This document shows positions 42,948-53,843 of a DNA stretch of 64,000 nucleotides, in pieces. A program made the translations under genes and the position numbers. Origin of the DNA: Limnomonas spitsbergensis (taxonomy: Eukaryota > Chlorophyta > Chlorophyceae > Chlamydomonadales); contig JAYJMM010000028.1 of assembly GCA_037349105.1 (NCBI GenBank), positions 3,038,001 to 3,102,000 on the forward strand. The letters are read 5' to 3'. The notes under the pieces were generated by a model, which worked only from the letters and a program-made list of their open reading frames with translations, made no database searches and was not told the origin of the DNA. The stretch's first letter is position 1, and each line of letters opens with the position of its first letter.

Positions 42948-45377
42948 GTTGGGACTTGCATACAAGCCTGAAGCAGAGGTACAGTTCAACCTGGACAACC
43001 ACTATGTTGCATGTGCAGTAGAGGAAGAGCAGAGTGGGGTCAAGTTCGAGAAACAAGACCAAGGTGCCCGCGGCCAGCGAGACGGGCATGCCAGCCTGAT
43101 CAAGACAGACCAGAGTAATATAACATGAACCTCCGGTAAAAGTTCTCTACTTGTTTTGATGGAAGCCTTGATGATCACCTCAAGGTATGTGGGTTCGGTC
43201 CTGGCTGTCTTGAGGGACGCTTCGCCTTGGACGCGGTCCAATCCTGAATGGACAAATGGTTAATTGCAATTTAATTTCGTGATTCCGACCTGAGCTTGAT
43301 GAATGCATCTATCCGATCGTGCATCAACTGATTGCTGTGTTGTACACATCTGCCAGTATAAATCATGCAGTACACTGCTGTACATGCCTGCCAGGACTTG
43401 CATGTTGTACGTGGCCACTATTGATATTCATGCCGTACACATGTTACACATGCAGTACAACAGCTGTACCTCGTGCATGGTGTTAAATAATGGTGCATGT
43501 TGTGCATGCATCACACATCTGCTGGCTGTTATAGCTAGCCAGTACATTTCTGCAGTGCATATCTGTTGTATGTGTCTGATGTATATTCCTGCAATACACA
43601 CGGCCAGTATACACATGCAGCACGTAACTGCCAGCTGGCATTCGCCTGTACGGCGCCTTCATTGGATGATTTTTAGACTGCCCCTTCTCAACCTTCGCCC
43701 CCTAGCTTTGACGCAGGTTGGGGGGGGGAGGAAGATGGGCTGTCCTGGGATCAATCGCATAGTGGCTTAACTAATGTTAAATTGCTGCATATGACAGGCG
43801 GTAACCGCTGAAGCTGGCGGAAATGTCAGGGATGGCCTCAAGGACTCTGAGCCACCATCACAGCCATCATGCGGCAGCAAGAGAGCCGCCGCCAATCATC
43901 CAATCAGGAGAAGACAAGCGGCTGTGGGCAGGATGCAAGACAGGCGCCGTCAAGCCGCGTCTTTAATTAGGCGTAAGGCAATTGGCGGCGCCTCTGGCTC
44001 CAACGATGGCAGTGGTGAAAACCTGGCCAGTCGAAGGAGCCAGACAGACGGGCCTGTGCAAAAGCCTCAGGGCATGCATTGGGCCCCGATGTCCGGTGGT
44101 GACGAGCACCTCCTCTAGTGAGGGAGCCCAAGCCACCGCTCAGCGATGCGGAGCCGGAGGAGTCAGATGAACGGGCCTGTGCATCAGCCTAACGGCACGC
44201 ATCGGGCCCCGACGCCTGGTGGTGATAAAGCCCCTACTCAAATGAGTGAGCCCAAGCCACCATCGAACGATGATGAGTGCATGGAGCACAAGCGGCTGAA
44301 GAAGCAGCGGAAAGCCAATCGCTGGCCACGAGGACTTCAACCAGGGCTTGGACAGCCACGTGTGGAAGGGTCCAAGGGCCCAAGCTGCCGCTGCCGGAGC
44401 CGCGAATGCTTCGACTACCTACCGCGGCAACAGCTTCTAAAAGCGGCCAGCGCCACCATCAGCGGTGCCGCTGGAGCTGCCGCTAGCGTCGTCACTGATG
44501 TACATGAAGACCATGACTTCAAAAAGGGTGTTTGTGCTGGCGCCGCTCGTAAGGGCGAAGCTGGAGGGACATCTATTAGTCGTCATCTGCCTGGTAACAT
44601 AGCCTAGAGAATAACAGTTCTGCTTGTCTTCTCTTGCATTGGCTACGTGCATGTCCCTATCACCCCTTTACCTGATGGGGCTATGTACCCGAACAGTTGG
44701 CCTAACTGACTCAACCCGTAGACGATAGTCTGCCTGTCTTGGTTGATTTCTATGTGCACCCTTAAGCTCACTAAAACCCTGATGGGTGTGTCCTAGGTTT
44801 TATCTATACCTCTCCCATTTCACCCGAGAGGCTCAGTACCAAGCCTTTGTCCGGCATCCCATGATTTAATTATCGTGATTGCATGCCTTGTACTGCCATT
44901 GTGCACAATTCCAGATGTCGCAGCATTTCTTACAGCGCAAGTAGTGGGATATCAGTTTCAGCTTGATATCACTTTTGCTGCATTTGTGCAATCGGCAAAT
45001 CCTGAAACTGTAGATCCTAAAACACGCAGATCGACTGCTTGCAGCCTCTTCACCTGCAGATGTAAAACCTGTAGATCTAGGGTTACAGATCTTGAAGAAG
45101 TCAAACTGTGACTCTTAAAATTGAAGCTCTTCACAGCAGATGTACAGTCTGCAGATCTAGAAACGCAGATCCTAAAACATGCAGAGCTAATGCTGCAGAT
45201 CTTCAAATTGCATGTTATAAACTGCAACTCTTAAAATTGCAGTCACTTAAATGGAGATCTTGAAAATCCAGATCAACACGTTCATGTCATGAATTCCAAA
45301 CCTGACCTGCTAATTTTGGATCAGATCCTGACCTTCAGATCTTGAGGTGCATGAGGCTAATTATGGGTCTTATAAGA

Positions 45378-48300
45378 TTCCCAGGAGGACCAGAGCAGTT
45401 CCATGCATGCTCAAGAGGTATCGCATGATCCCGGGTGGAATGGGTTTCAATCTGTGTTCTCAGGAGGAATGCAGAACTCGTTCCCACAAACGGTGAGAGA
45501 TTCTAGTCAAGGCCAGAGGCAGTACCAGTTTCCTAGTCAAGGTCAAGGTCAATATCAGGGCCACGGTCAAGATCAGAGCCAAGGTCAGTCGCATGGTCAG
45601 GGTATGAATCAGAACCTGCGCTATGGACAGCAAGATCGGGGTGAGTTCCCCGGAGGGGGAACTGGTAATGGATACAGTCAGAGACCAGGAGCACGAGGCA
45701 ACCAACCATCTGGTGGAGGACCGCCTCCTGGTGGAGGCCAGTCATCGGCCCACAGCTGGGTTGCTCGCCATGGTGTGATTTTCGGATCAGCAGCTCCCAG
45801 CAGGGGTCCTCCCGATGGAGGAGATCAAGGAAGGGATCCTGATCACGAGGGTACTACTTCACGTCCTGCCAATTGGCTACCAGATGTCCAGTTGGACGGG
45901 AAGACGGTGATTGACTCCTCAAAAGTTGTTGAATTCTCAGCGACGGAGAGTATCATCTCCCACCGTATTTGGGAACGGTCTCTCAGGATGTTCTGGGGGA
46001 ATAATGAGCACAGGTTGCACGACGCCGTGTCAGCCCAGGTGAGCATCATCATGAGCACAATACTTCCAGCAGGGGTCGCTTTTCTCAAAAAGCACTTTGC
46101 TGAGCTGGCGTACTTGTGCCCCAGTGCGATGGCGCCCATGGCAAAAGCCATCCAAGGAAGGGATGGCAGTACCAGGAATGACAACCTTCAGGATGGCACT
46201 CAGACCATCATGGGGAATATGAGGAGAAACAAGATGATCCTGATGGGAGTCGAGGAGGCAGGAGTGAGGGAGTATGAGCCTTATCCATTACAGGATGAGC
46301 CTTACAGCTTCATTGAAGCCATGTTGATGGTGGCCAAGCGCTACCTCAATATTGCAACATCAGCTGAAATGGCTATCTGGACTCAGGGCTGTGTCATGGG
46401 TATGCAAAACCAGCTTGACAGGACGGTGCTCGTCAGTGAGAACCCCAGGCAGTTTGGTATCAGGTGTCTTTCAGTCTACTCAGCGTTCCAGGGGTCTAAC
46501 AAGATCGCTTACAATGGAACTATTGAGAGGACGTCAATCATCGATGTGATTATGCGAGGGGTTCCAGTATACCTCCAGCAGGTGTGTGAGAGGGAGCTTC
46601 AGGCATTGGGTGTCGAAGACGATAACTTCAAGGTCCAGGCAAGTGTAATCATAGAGGCTATGCAAAACGCCTATGAGTACCGCGTCAGGACCCAGGTCAG
46701 GCAGGGAGTCAGGTATGAGGACCTGGCTGCAGAAGGAAGCAAAGATGCAGGGAGAAGGGGCCAGAATGCAGCCCCGCGGAGCCACGCCACTGAGGTGAGG
46801 TCTGGTGCGGGGGGATACCCTACTACGATGCACCCGCAACGCGGCACAGCCGTAGGCTCATCCAGGCCCTACCAAGTTGGCAAAGGAGGAGGGGGGTATA
46901 GCAATAATGTGCAACAACCCACAGGATCAGGGTACCCATCCAGCAGGCCCCTGGCGGTTAAAAACTGTCAGATCTGCCACGGGGATCACTATCTTGACAA
47001 GTGTGATGACCTGCCCAACTTCCTGATTTCAGCTGCTAGAGGTAGGGCAATGGAGGCAGCAGAAAGGGGTCCCAGGGCTGCAGCAGCCATAGCTGAGGCA
47101 GCAGGGAAACCAATGCCAACTGCTGCAGTAGCAAGGGCCAAGGTAGATCCATGTGACTTACAAAGGGCAGTACCCTATGTGTAGTTGGGACTTGCATACA
47201 AGCCTGAAGCAGAGGTACAGTTCAACCTGGACAACCACTATGTTGCATGTGCAGTAGAGGAAGAGCAGAGTGGGGTCAAGTTCGAGAAACAAGACCAAGG
47301 TGCCCGCGGCCAGCGAGACGGACATGCCAGCCTGATCAAGACAGACCAGAGTAATATAACATGAACCTCCGGTAAAAGTTCTCTACTTGTTTTGATGGAA
47401 GCCTTGATGATCACCTCAAGGTATGTGGGTTCGGTCCTGGCTGTCGTGAGGGACGCTTCGCCTTGGACGCGGTCCAATCCTGAATGGACAAATGGTTAAT
47501 TGCAATTTAATTTCGTGATTCCGACCTGAGCTTGATGAATGCATCTATCCGATCGTGCATCAACTGATTGCTGTGTTGTACACATCTGCCAGTATAAATC
47601 ATGCAGTACACTGCTGTACATGCCTGCCAGGACTTGCATGTTGTACGTGGCCACTATTGATATTCATGCCGTACACATGTTACACATGCAGTACAACAGC
47701 TGTACCTCGTGCATGGTGTTAAATAATGGTGCATGTTGTGCATGCATCACACATCTGCTGGCTGTTATAGCTAGCCAGTACATTTCTGCAGTGCATATCT
47801 GTTGTATGTGTCTGATGTATATTCCTGCAATACACACGGCCAGTATACACATGCAGCACGTAACTGCCAGCTGGCATTCGCCTGTACGGCGCCTTCATTG
47901 GATGATTTTTAGACTGCCCCTTCTCAACCTTCGCCCCCTAGCTTTGACGCAGGTTGGGGGGGGGAGGAAGATGGGCTGTCCTGGGATCAATCGCATAGTG
48001 GCTTAACTAATGTTAAATTGCTGCATATGACAGGCGGTAACCGCTGAAGCTGGCGGAAATGTCAGGGATGGCCTCAAGGACTCTGAGCCACCATCACAGC
48101 CATCATGCGGCAGCAAGAGAGCCGCCGCCAATCATCCAATCAGGAGAAGACAAGCGGCTGTGGGCAGGATGCAAGACAGGCGCCGTCAAGCCGCGTCTTT
48201 AATTAGGCGTAAGGCAATTGGCGGCGCCTCTGGCTCCAACGATGGCAGTGGTGAAAACCTGGCCAGTCGAAGGAGCCAGACAGACGGGCCTGTGCAAAAG

Positions 48301-49616
48301 CCTCAGGGCATGCATTGGGCCCCGATGTCCGGTGGTGACGAGCACCTCCTCTAGTGAGGGAGCCCAAGCCACCGCTCAGCGATGCGGAGCCGGAGGAGTC
48401 AGATGAACGGGCCTGTGCATCAGCCTAACGGCACGCATCGGGCCCCGACGCCTGGTGGTGATAAAGCCCCTACTCAAATGAGTGAGCCCAAGCCACCATC
48501 GAACGATGATGAGTGCATGGAGCACAAGCGGCTGAAGAAGCAGCGGAAAGCCAATCGCTGGCCACGAGGACTTCAACCAGGGCTTGGACAGCCACGTGTG
48601 GAAGGGTCCAAGGGCCCAAGCTGCCGCTGCCGGAGCCGCGAATGCTTCAACTACCTACCGCGGCAACAGCTTCTAAAAGCGGCCAGCGCCACCATCAGCG
48701 GTGCCGCTGGAGCTGCCGCTAGCGTCGTCACTGATGTACATGAAGACCATGACTTCAAAAAGGGTGTTTGTGCTGGCGCCGCTCGTAAGGGCGAAGCTGG
48801 AGGGACATCTATTAGTCGTCATCTGCCTGGTAACATAGCCTAGAGAATAACAGTTCTGCTTGTCTTCTCTTGCATTGGCTGCGTGCATGTCCCTATCACC
48901 CCTTTACCTGATGGGGCTATGTACCCGAACAGTTGGCCTAACTGACTCAACCCGTAGACGATAGTCTGCCTGTCTTGGTTGATTTCTATGTGCACCCTTA
49001 AGCTCACTAAAACCCTGATGGGTGTGTCGGCCTAGGTTTTATCTATACCTCTCCCATTTCACCCGAGAGGCTCAGTACCAAGCCTTTGTCCGGCATCCCA
49101 TGATTTAATTATCGTGATTGCATGCCTTGTACTGCCATTGTGCACAATTCCAGATGTTGCAGCATTTCTTACAGCGCAAGTAGTGGGATTTCAGTTTCAG
49201 CTTGATATCACTTTTGCTGCATTTGTGCAATCGGCAAATCCTGAAACTGTAGATCCTAAAACACGCAGATCGACTGCTTGCAGCCTCTTCACCTGCAGAT
49301 GTAAAACCTGTAGATCTAGGGTTACAGATCTTGAAGAAGTCAAACTGTGACTCTTAAAATTGAAGCTCTTCACAGCAGATGTACAGTCTGCAGATCTAGA
49401 AACGCAGATCCTAAAACATGCAGAGCTAATGCTGCAGATCTTCAAATTGCATGTTATAAACTGCAACTCTTAAAATTGCAGTCACTTAAATGGAGATCTT
49501 GAAAATCCAGATCAACACGTTCATGTCATGAATTCCAAACCTGACCTGCTAATTTTGGATCAGATCCTGACCTTCAGATCTTGAGGTGCATGAGGCTAAT
49601 TATGGGTCTTATAAGA
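45378..49616 (+). repeat. Gag macrosatellite unit 3 (4239 bp, type A)
   Basis: Type A Gag (593 codons, with an AAT insertion giving SNNVQQ). Its spacer carries the 3 bp GGC addition (TGTCGGCCTAGG), TGTTGCAGC and GATTTCAG, with the 9 bp GGCTGTGGG-type segment present. Unit 5 has the same marker set. Confidence 0.95.
45403..47184 (+). CDS. Gag-like C-terminal ORF, unit 3 (593 aa)
   Basis: An uninterrupted frame. Residues ~30-120 are Gln/Gly/Ser-rich (SQGQGQYQGHGQDQSQGQ). Residues ~160-440 form a helix-rich core with VVEFSATESIISHRIWERSL, KKHFAELAYLCPSAMAPMAK and TSIIDVIMRGVPVYLQQVCE. A Gly/Arg-rich linker follows, then a zinc knuckle CQICHGDHYLDKC (CX2CX3HX4C, residues ~522-534) and an Ala-rich tail. 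This order fits a retrotransposon nucleocapsid-type protein that would bind RNA, but no pol is adjacent. The frame stays open for some codons upstream of the ATG, where full-length Gag would continue, so this is a truncated product if made at all. A further 59 codons are open after the TAG stop. Differences among units are largely amino acid changing, so I do not infer selection. Confidence 0.7.
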   Translation: MHAQEVSHDPGWNGFQSVFSGGMQNSFPQTVRDSSQGQRQYQFPSQGQGQYQGHGQDQSQGQSHGQGMNQNLRYGQQDRGEFPGGGTGNGYSQRPGARGNQPSGGGPPPGGGQSSAHSWVARHGVIFGSAAPSRGPPDGGDQGRDPDHEGTTSRPANWLPDVQLDGKTVIDSSKVVEFSATESIISHRIWERSLRMFWGNNEHRLHDAVSAQVSIIMSTILPAGVAFLKKHFAELAYLCPSAMAPMAKAIQGRDGSTRNDNLQDGTQTIMGNMRRNKMILMGVEEAGVREYEPYPLQDEPYSFIEAMLMVAKRYLNIATSAEMAIWTQGCVMGMQNQLDRTVLVSENPRQFGIRCLSVYSAFQGSNKIAYNGTIERTSIIDVIMRGVPVYLQQVCERELQALGVEDDNFKVQASVIIEAMQNAYEYRVRTQVRQGVRYEDLAAEGSKDAGRRGQNAAPRSHATEVRSGAGGYPTTMHPQRGTAVGSSRPYQVGKGGGGYSNNVQQPTGSGYPSSRPLAVKNCQICHGDHYLDKCDDLPNFLISAARGRAMEAAERGPRAAAAIAEAAGKPMPTAAVARAKVDPCDLQRAVPYV

Positions 49617-52600
49617 TTCCCAGGAGGACCAGAGCAGTTCCATGCATGCTCAAGAGGTATCGCATGATCCCGGGTGGAATGGGTTTCAATCTGTGTTCTC
49701 AGGAGGAATGCAGAACTCGTTCCCACAAACGGTGAGAGATTCTAGTCAAGGCCAGAGGCAGTACCAGTTTCCTAGTCAAGGTCAAGGTCAATATCAGGGC
49801 CACGGTCAAGATCAGAGCCAAGGTCAGTCGCATGGTCAGGGTATGAATCAGAACCTGCGCTATGGACAGCAAGATCGGGGTGAGTTCCCCGGAGGGGGAA
49901 CTGGTAATGGATACAGTCAGAGACCAGGAGCACGAGGCAACCAACCATCTGGTGGAGGACCGCCTCCTGGTGGAGGCCAGTCATCGGCCCACAGCTGGGT
50001 TGCTCGCCATGGTGTGATTTTCGGATCAGCAGCTCCCAGCAGGGGTCCTCCCGATGGAGGAGATCAAGGAAGGGATCCTGATCACGAGGGTACTACTTCA
50101 CGTCCTGCCAATTGGCTACCAGATGTCCAGTTGGACGGGAAGACGGTGATTGACTCCTCAAAAGTTGTTGAATTCTCAGCGACGGAGAGTATCATCTCCC
50201 ACCGTATTTGGGAACGGTCTCTCAGGATGTTCTGGGGGAATAATGAGCACAGGTTGCACGACGCCGTGTCAGCCCAGGTGAGCATCATCATGAGCACAAT
50301 ACTTCCAGCAGGGGTCGCTTTTCTCAAAAAGCACTTTGCTGAGCTGGCGTACTTGTGCCCCAGTGCGATGGCGCCCATGGCAAAAGCCATCCAAGGAAGG
50401 GATGGCAGTACCAGGAATGACAACCTTCAGGATGGCACTCAGACCATCATGGGGAATATGAGGAGAAACAAGATGATCCTGATGGGAGTCGAGGAGGCAG
50501 GAGTGAGGGAGTATGAGCCTTATCCATTACAGGATGAGCCTTACAGCTTCATTGAAGCCATGTTGATGGTGGCCAAGCGCTACCTCAATATTGCAACATC
50601 AGCTGAAATGGCTATCTGGACTCAGGGCTGTGTCATGGGTATGCAAAACCAGCTTGACAGGACGGTGCTCGTCAGTGAGAACCCCAGGCAGTTTGGTATC
50701 AGGTGTCTTTCAGTCTACTCAGCGTTCCAGGGGTCTAACAAGATCGCTTACAATGGAACTATTGAGAGGACGTCAATCATCGATGTGATTATGCGAGGGG
50801 TTCCAGTATACCTCCAGCAGGTGTGTGAGAGGGGGCTTCAGGCATTGGGTGTCGAAGACGATAACTTCAAGGTCCAGGCAAGTGTGATCATAGAGGCTAT
50901 GCAAAACGCCTATGAGTGCCGCGTCAGGACCCAGGTCAGGCAGGGAGTCAGGTATGAGGACCTGGCTGCAAAAGGAAGCAAAGATGCAGGGAGAAGGGGC
51001 CAGAATGCAACCCCGCGGAGCCACGCCACTGAGGTGAGGTCTGGTGCGGGGGGATACCCTACTACGATGCACCCGCAACGCGGCACAGCCGTAGGCTCAT
51101 CCAGGCCCTACCAAGTTGGCAAAGGAGGAGGGGGGTATAGCAATGTGCAACAACCCACAGGATCAGGGTACCCATCCAGCAGGCCCCTGGCGGTTAAAAA
51201 CTGTCAGATCTGCCACGGGGATCACTATCTTGACAAGTGTGATGACCTGCCCAACTTCCTGATTTCAGCTGCTAGAGGTAGGGCAATGGAGGCAGCAGAA
51301 AGGGGTCCCAGGGCTGCAGCAGCCATAGCTGAGGCAGCAGGGAAACCAATGCCAACTGCTGCAGTAGCAAGGGCCAAGGTAGATCCATGTGACTTACAAA
51401 GGGCAGTACCCTATGTGTAGTTGGGACTTGCATACAAGCCTGAAGCAGAGGTACAGTTCAACCTGGACAACCACTATGTTGCATGTGCAGTAGAGGAAGA
51501 GCAGAGTGGGGTCAAGTTCGAGAAACAAGACCAAGGTGCCCGCGGCCAGCGAGACGGACATGCCAGCCTGATCAAGACAGACCAGAGTAATATAACATGA
51601 ACCTCCGGTAAAAGTTCTCTACTTGTTTTGATGGAAGCCTTGATGATCACCTCAAGGTATGTGGGTTCGGTCCTGGCTGTCGTGAGGGACGCTTCGCCTT
51701 GGACGCGGTCCAATCCTGAATGGACAAATGGTTAATTGCAATTTAATTTCGTGATTCCGACCTGAGCTTGATGAATGCATCTATCCGATCGTGCATCAAC
51801 TGATTGCTGTGTTGTACACATCTGCCAGTATAAATCATGCAGTACACTGCTGTACATGCCTGCCAGGACTTGCATGTTGTACGTGGCCACTATTGATATT
51901 CATGCCGTACACATGTTACACATGCAGTACAACAGCTGTACCTCGTGCATGGTGTTAAATAATGGTGCATGTTGTGCATGCATCACACATCTGCTGGCTG
52001 TTATAGCTAGCCAGTACATTTCTGCAGTGCATATCTGTTGTATGTGTCTGATGTATATTCCTGCAATACACACGGCCAGTATACACATGCAGCACGTAAC
52101 TGCCAGCTGGCATTCGCCTGTACGGCGCCTTCATTGGATGATTTTTAGACTGCCCCTTCTCAACCTTCGCCCCCTAGCTTTGACGCAGGTTGGGGGGGGG
52201 AGGAAGATGGGCTGTCCTGGGATCAATCGCATAGTGGCTTAACTAATGTTAAATTGCTGCATATGACAGGCGGTAACCGCTGAAGCTGGCGGAAATGTCA
52301 GGGATGGCCTCAAGGACTCTGAGCCACCATCACAGCCATCATGCGGCAGCAAGAGAGCCGCCGCCAATCATCCAATCAGGAGAAGACAAGCGGGCAAGAT
52401 GCAAGACAGGCGCCGTCAAGCCGCGTCTTTAATTAGGCGTAAGGCAATTGGCGGCGCCTCTGGCTCCAACGATGGCAGTGGTGAAAACCTGGCCAGTCGA
52501 AGGAGCCAGACAGACGGGCCTGTGCAAAAGCCTCAGGGCATGCATTGGGCCCCGATGTCCGGTGGTAACAAGCACCTCCTCTAGTGAGGGAGCCCAAGCC

Positions 52601-53843
52601 ACCGCTCAGCGATGCGGAGCCGGAGGAGTCAGATGAACGGGCCTGTGCATCAGCCTAACGGCACGCATCGGGCCCCGACGCCTGGTGGTGATAAAGCCCC
52701 TACTCAAATGAGGGAGCCCAAGCCACCATCGGACGATGATGAGTGCATGGAGCGCAAGCGGCTGAAGAAGCAGCGGAAAGCCAATCGCTGGCCACGAGGA
52801 CTTCAACCAGGGCTTGGACAGCCACGTGTGGAAGGGTCCAAGGGCCCAAGCTGCCGCTGCCGGAGCCGCGAATGCTTCAACTACCTACCGCGGCAACAGC
52901 TTCTAAAAGCGGCCAGCGCCACCATCAGCGGTGCCGCTGGAGCTGCCGCTAGCGTCGTCACTGATGTACATGAAGACCATGACTTCAAAAAGGGTGTTTG
53001 TGCTGGCGCCGCTCGTAAGGGCGAAGCTGGAGGGACATCTATTAGTCGTCATCTGCCTGGTAACATAGCCTAGAGAATAACAGTTCTGCTTGTCTTCTCT
53101 TGCATTGGCTACGTGCATGTCCCTATCACCCCTTTACCTGATGGGGCTATGTACCCGAACAGTTGGCCTAACTGACTCAACCCGTAGACGATAGTCTGCC
53201 TGTCTTGGTTGATTTCTATGTGCACCCTTAAGCTCACTAAAACCCTGATGGGTGTGTCCTAGGTTTTATCTATACCTCTCCCATTTCACCCGAGAGGCTC
53301 AGTACCAAGCCTTTGTCCGGCATCCCATGATTTAATTATCGTGATTGCATGCCTTGTACTGCCATTGTGCACAATTCCAGATGTCGCAGCATTTCTTACA
53401 GCGCAAGTAGTGGGATATCAGTTTCAGCTTGATATCACTTTTGCTGCATTTGTGCAATCGGCAAATCCTGAAACTGTAGATCCTAAAACACGCAGATCGA
53501 CTGCTTGCAGCCTCTTCACCTGCAGATGTAAAACCTGTAGATCTAGGGTTACAGATCTTGAAGAAGTCAAACTGTGACTCTTAAAATTGAAGCTCTTCAC
53601 AGCAGATGTACAGTCTGCAGATCTAGAAACGCAGATCCTAAAACATGCAGAGCTAATGCTGCAGATCTTCAAATTGCATGTTATAAACTGCAACTCTTAA
53701 AATTGCAGTCACTTAAATGGAGATCTTGAAAATCCAGATCAACACGTTCATGTCATGAATTCCAAACCTGACCTGCTAATTTTGGATCAGATCCTGACCT
53801 TCAGATCTTGAGGTGCATGAGGCTAATTATGGGTCTTATAAGA
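49617..53843 (+). repeat. Gag macrosatellite unit 4 (4227 bp, type B)
   Basis: Type B Gag (592 codons, CERGLQ and YECRV variants). Its spacer lacks about 9 bp (GCGGGCAAGATGC), with TGTCGCAGC and GATATCAG. It matches unit 6 in these markers. Confidence 0.95.
49642..51420 (+). CDS. Gag-like C-terminal ORF, unit 4 (592 aa)
   Basis: Same architecture as the unit 3 ORF, with the zinc knuckle at residues 521-533. Type B variants: E to G in CERGLQ, Y to C in YECRV, and a private E to K in AAKGSK. Lacks the extra Asn before VQQ. Confidence 0.7.
   Translation: MHAQEVSHDPGWNGFQSVFSGGMQNSFPQTVRDSSQGQRQYQFPSQGQGQYQGHGQDQSQGQSHGQGMNQNLRYGQQDRGEFPGGGTGNGYSQRPGARGNQPSGGGPPPGGGQSSAHSWVARHGVIFGSAAPSRGPPDGGDQGRDPDHEGTTSRPANWLPDVQLDGKTVIDSSKVVEFSATESIISHRIWERSLRMFWGNNEHRLHDAVSAQVSIIMSTILPAGVAFLKKHFAELAYLCPSAMAPMAKAIQGRDGSTRNDNLQDGTQTIMGNMRRNKMILMGVEEAGVREYEPYPLQDEPYSFIEAMLMVAKRYLNIATSAEMAIWTQGCVMGMQNQLDRTVLVSENPRQFGIRCLSVYSAFQGSNKIAYNGTIERTSIIDVIMRGVPVYLQQVCERGLQALGVEDDNFKVQASVIIEAMQNAYECRVRTQVRQGVRYEDLAAKGSKDAGRRGQNATPRSHATEVRSGAGGYPTTMHPQRGTAVGSSRPYQVGKGGGGYSNVQQPTGSGYPSSRPLAVKNCQICHGDHYLDKCDDLPNFLISAARGRAMEAAERGPRAAAAIAEAAGKPMPTAAVARAKVDPCDLQRAVPYV

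Larger units (their letters stand above)
30911..45377 (+). repeat. Gag macrosatellite unit 2, interrupted by a 10.2 kb transposon
   Basis: The unit resumes exactly after the transposon (32574-42806). Without it the unit is 4234 bp. Its Gag frame is open up to the insertion point. Spacer markers after the insertion are GCTGTGGGCAGG present, TGTCGCAGC and GATATCAG. Confidence 0.92.
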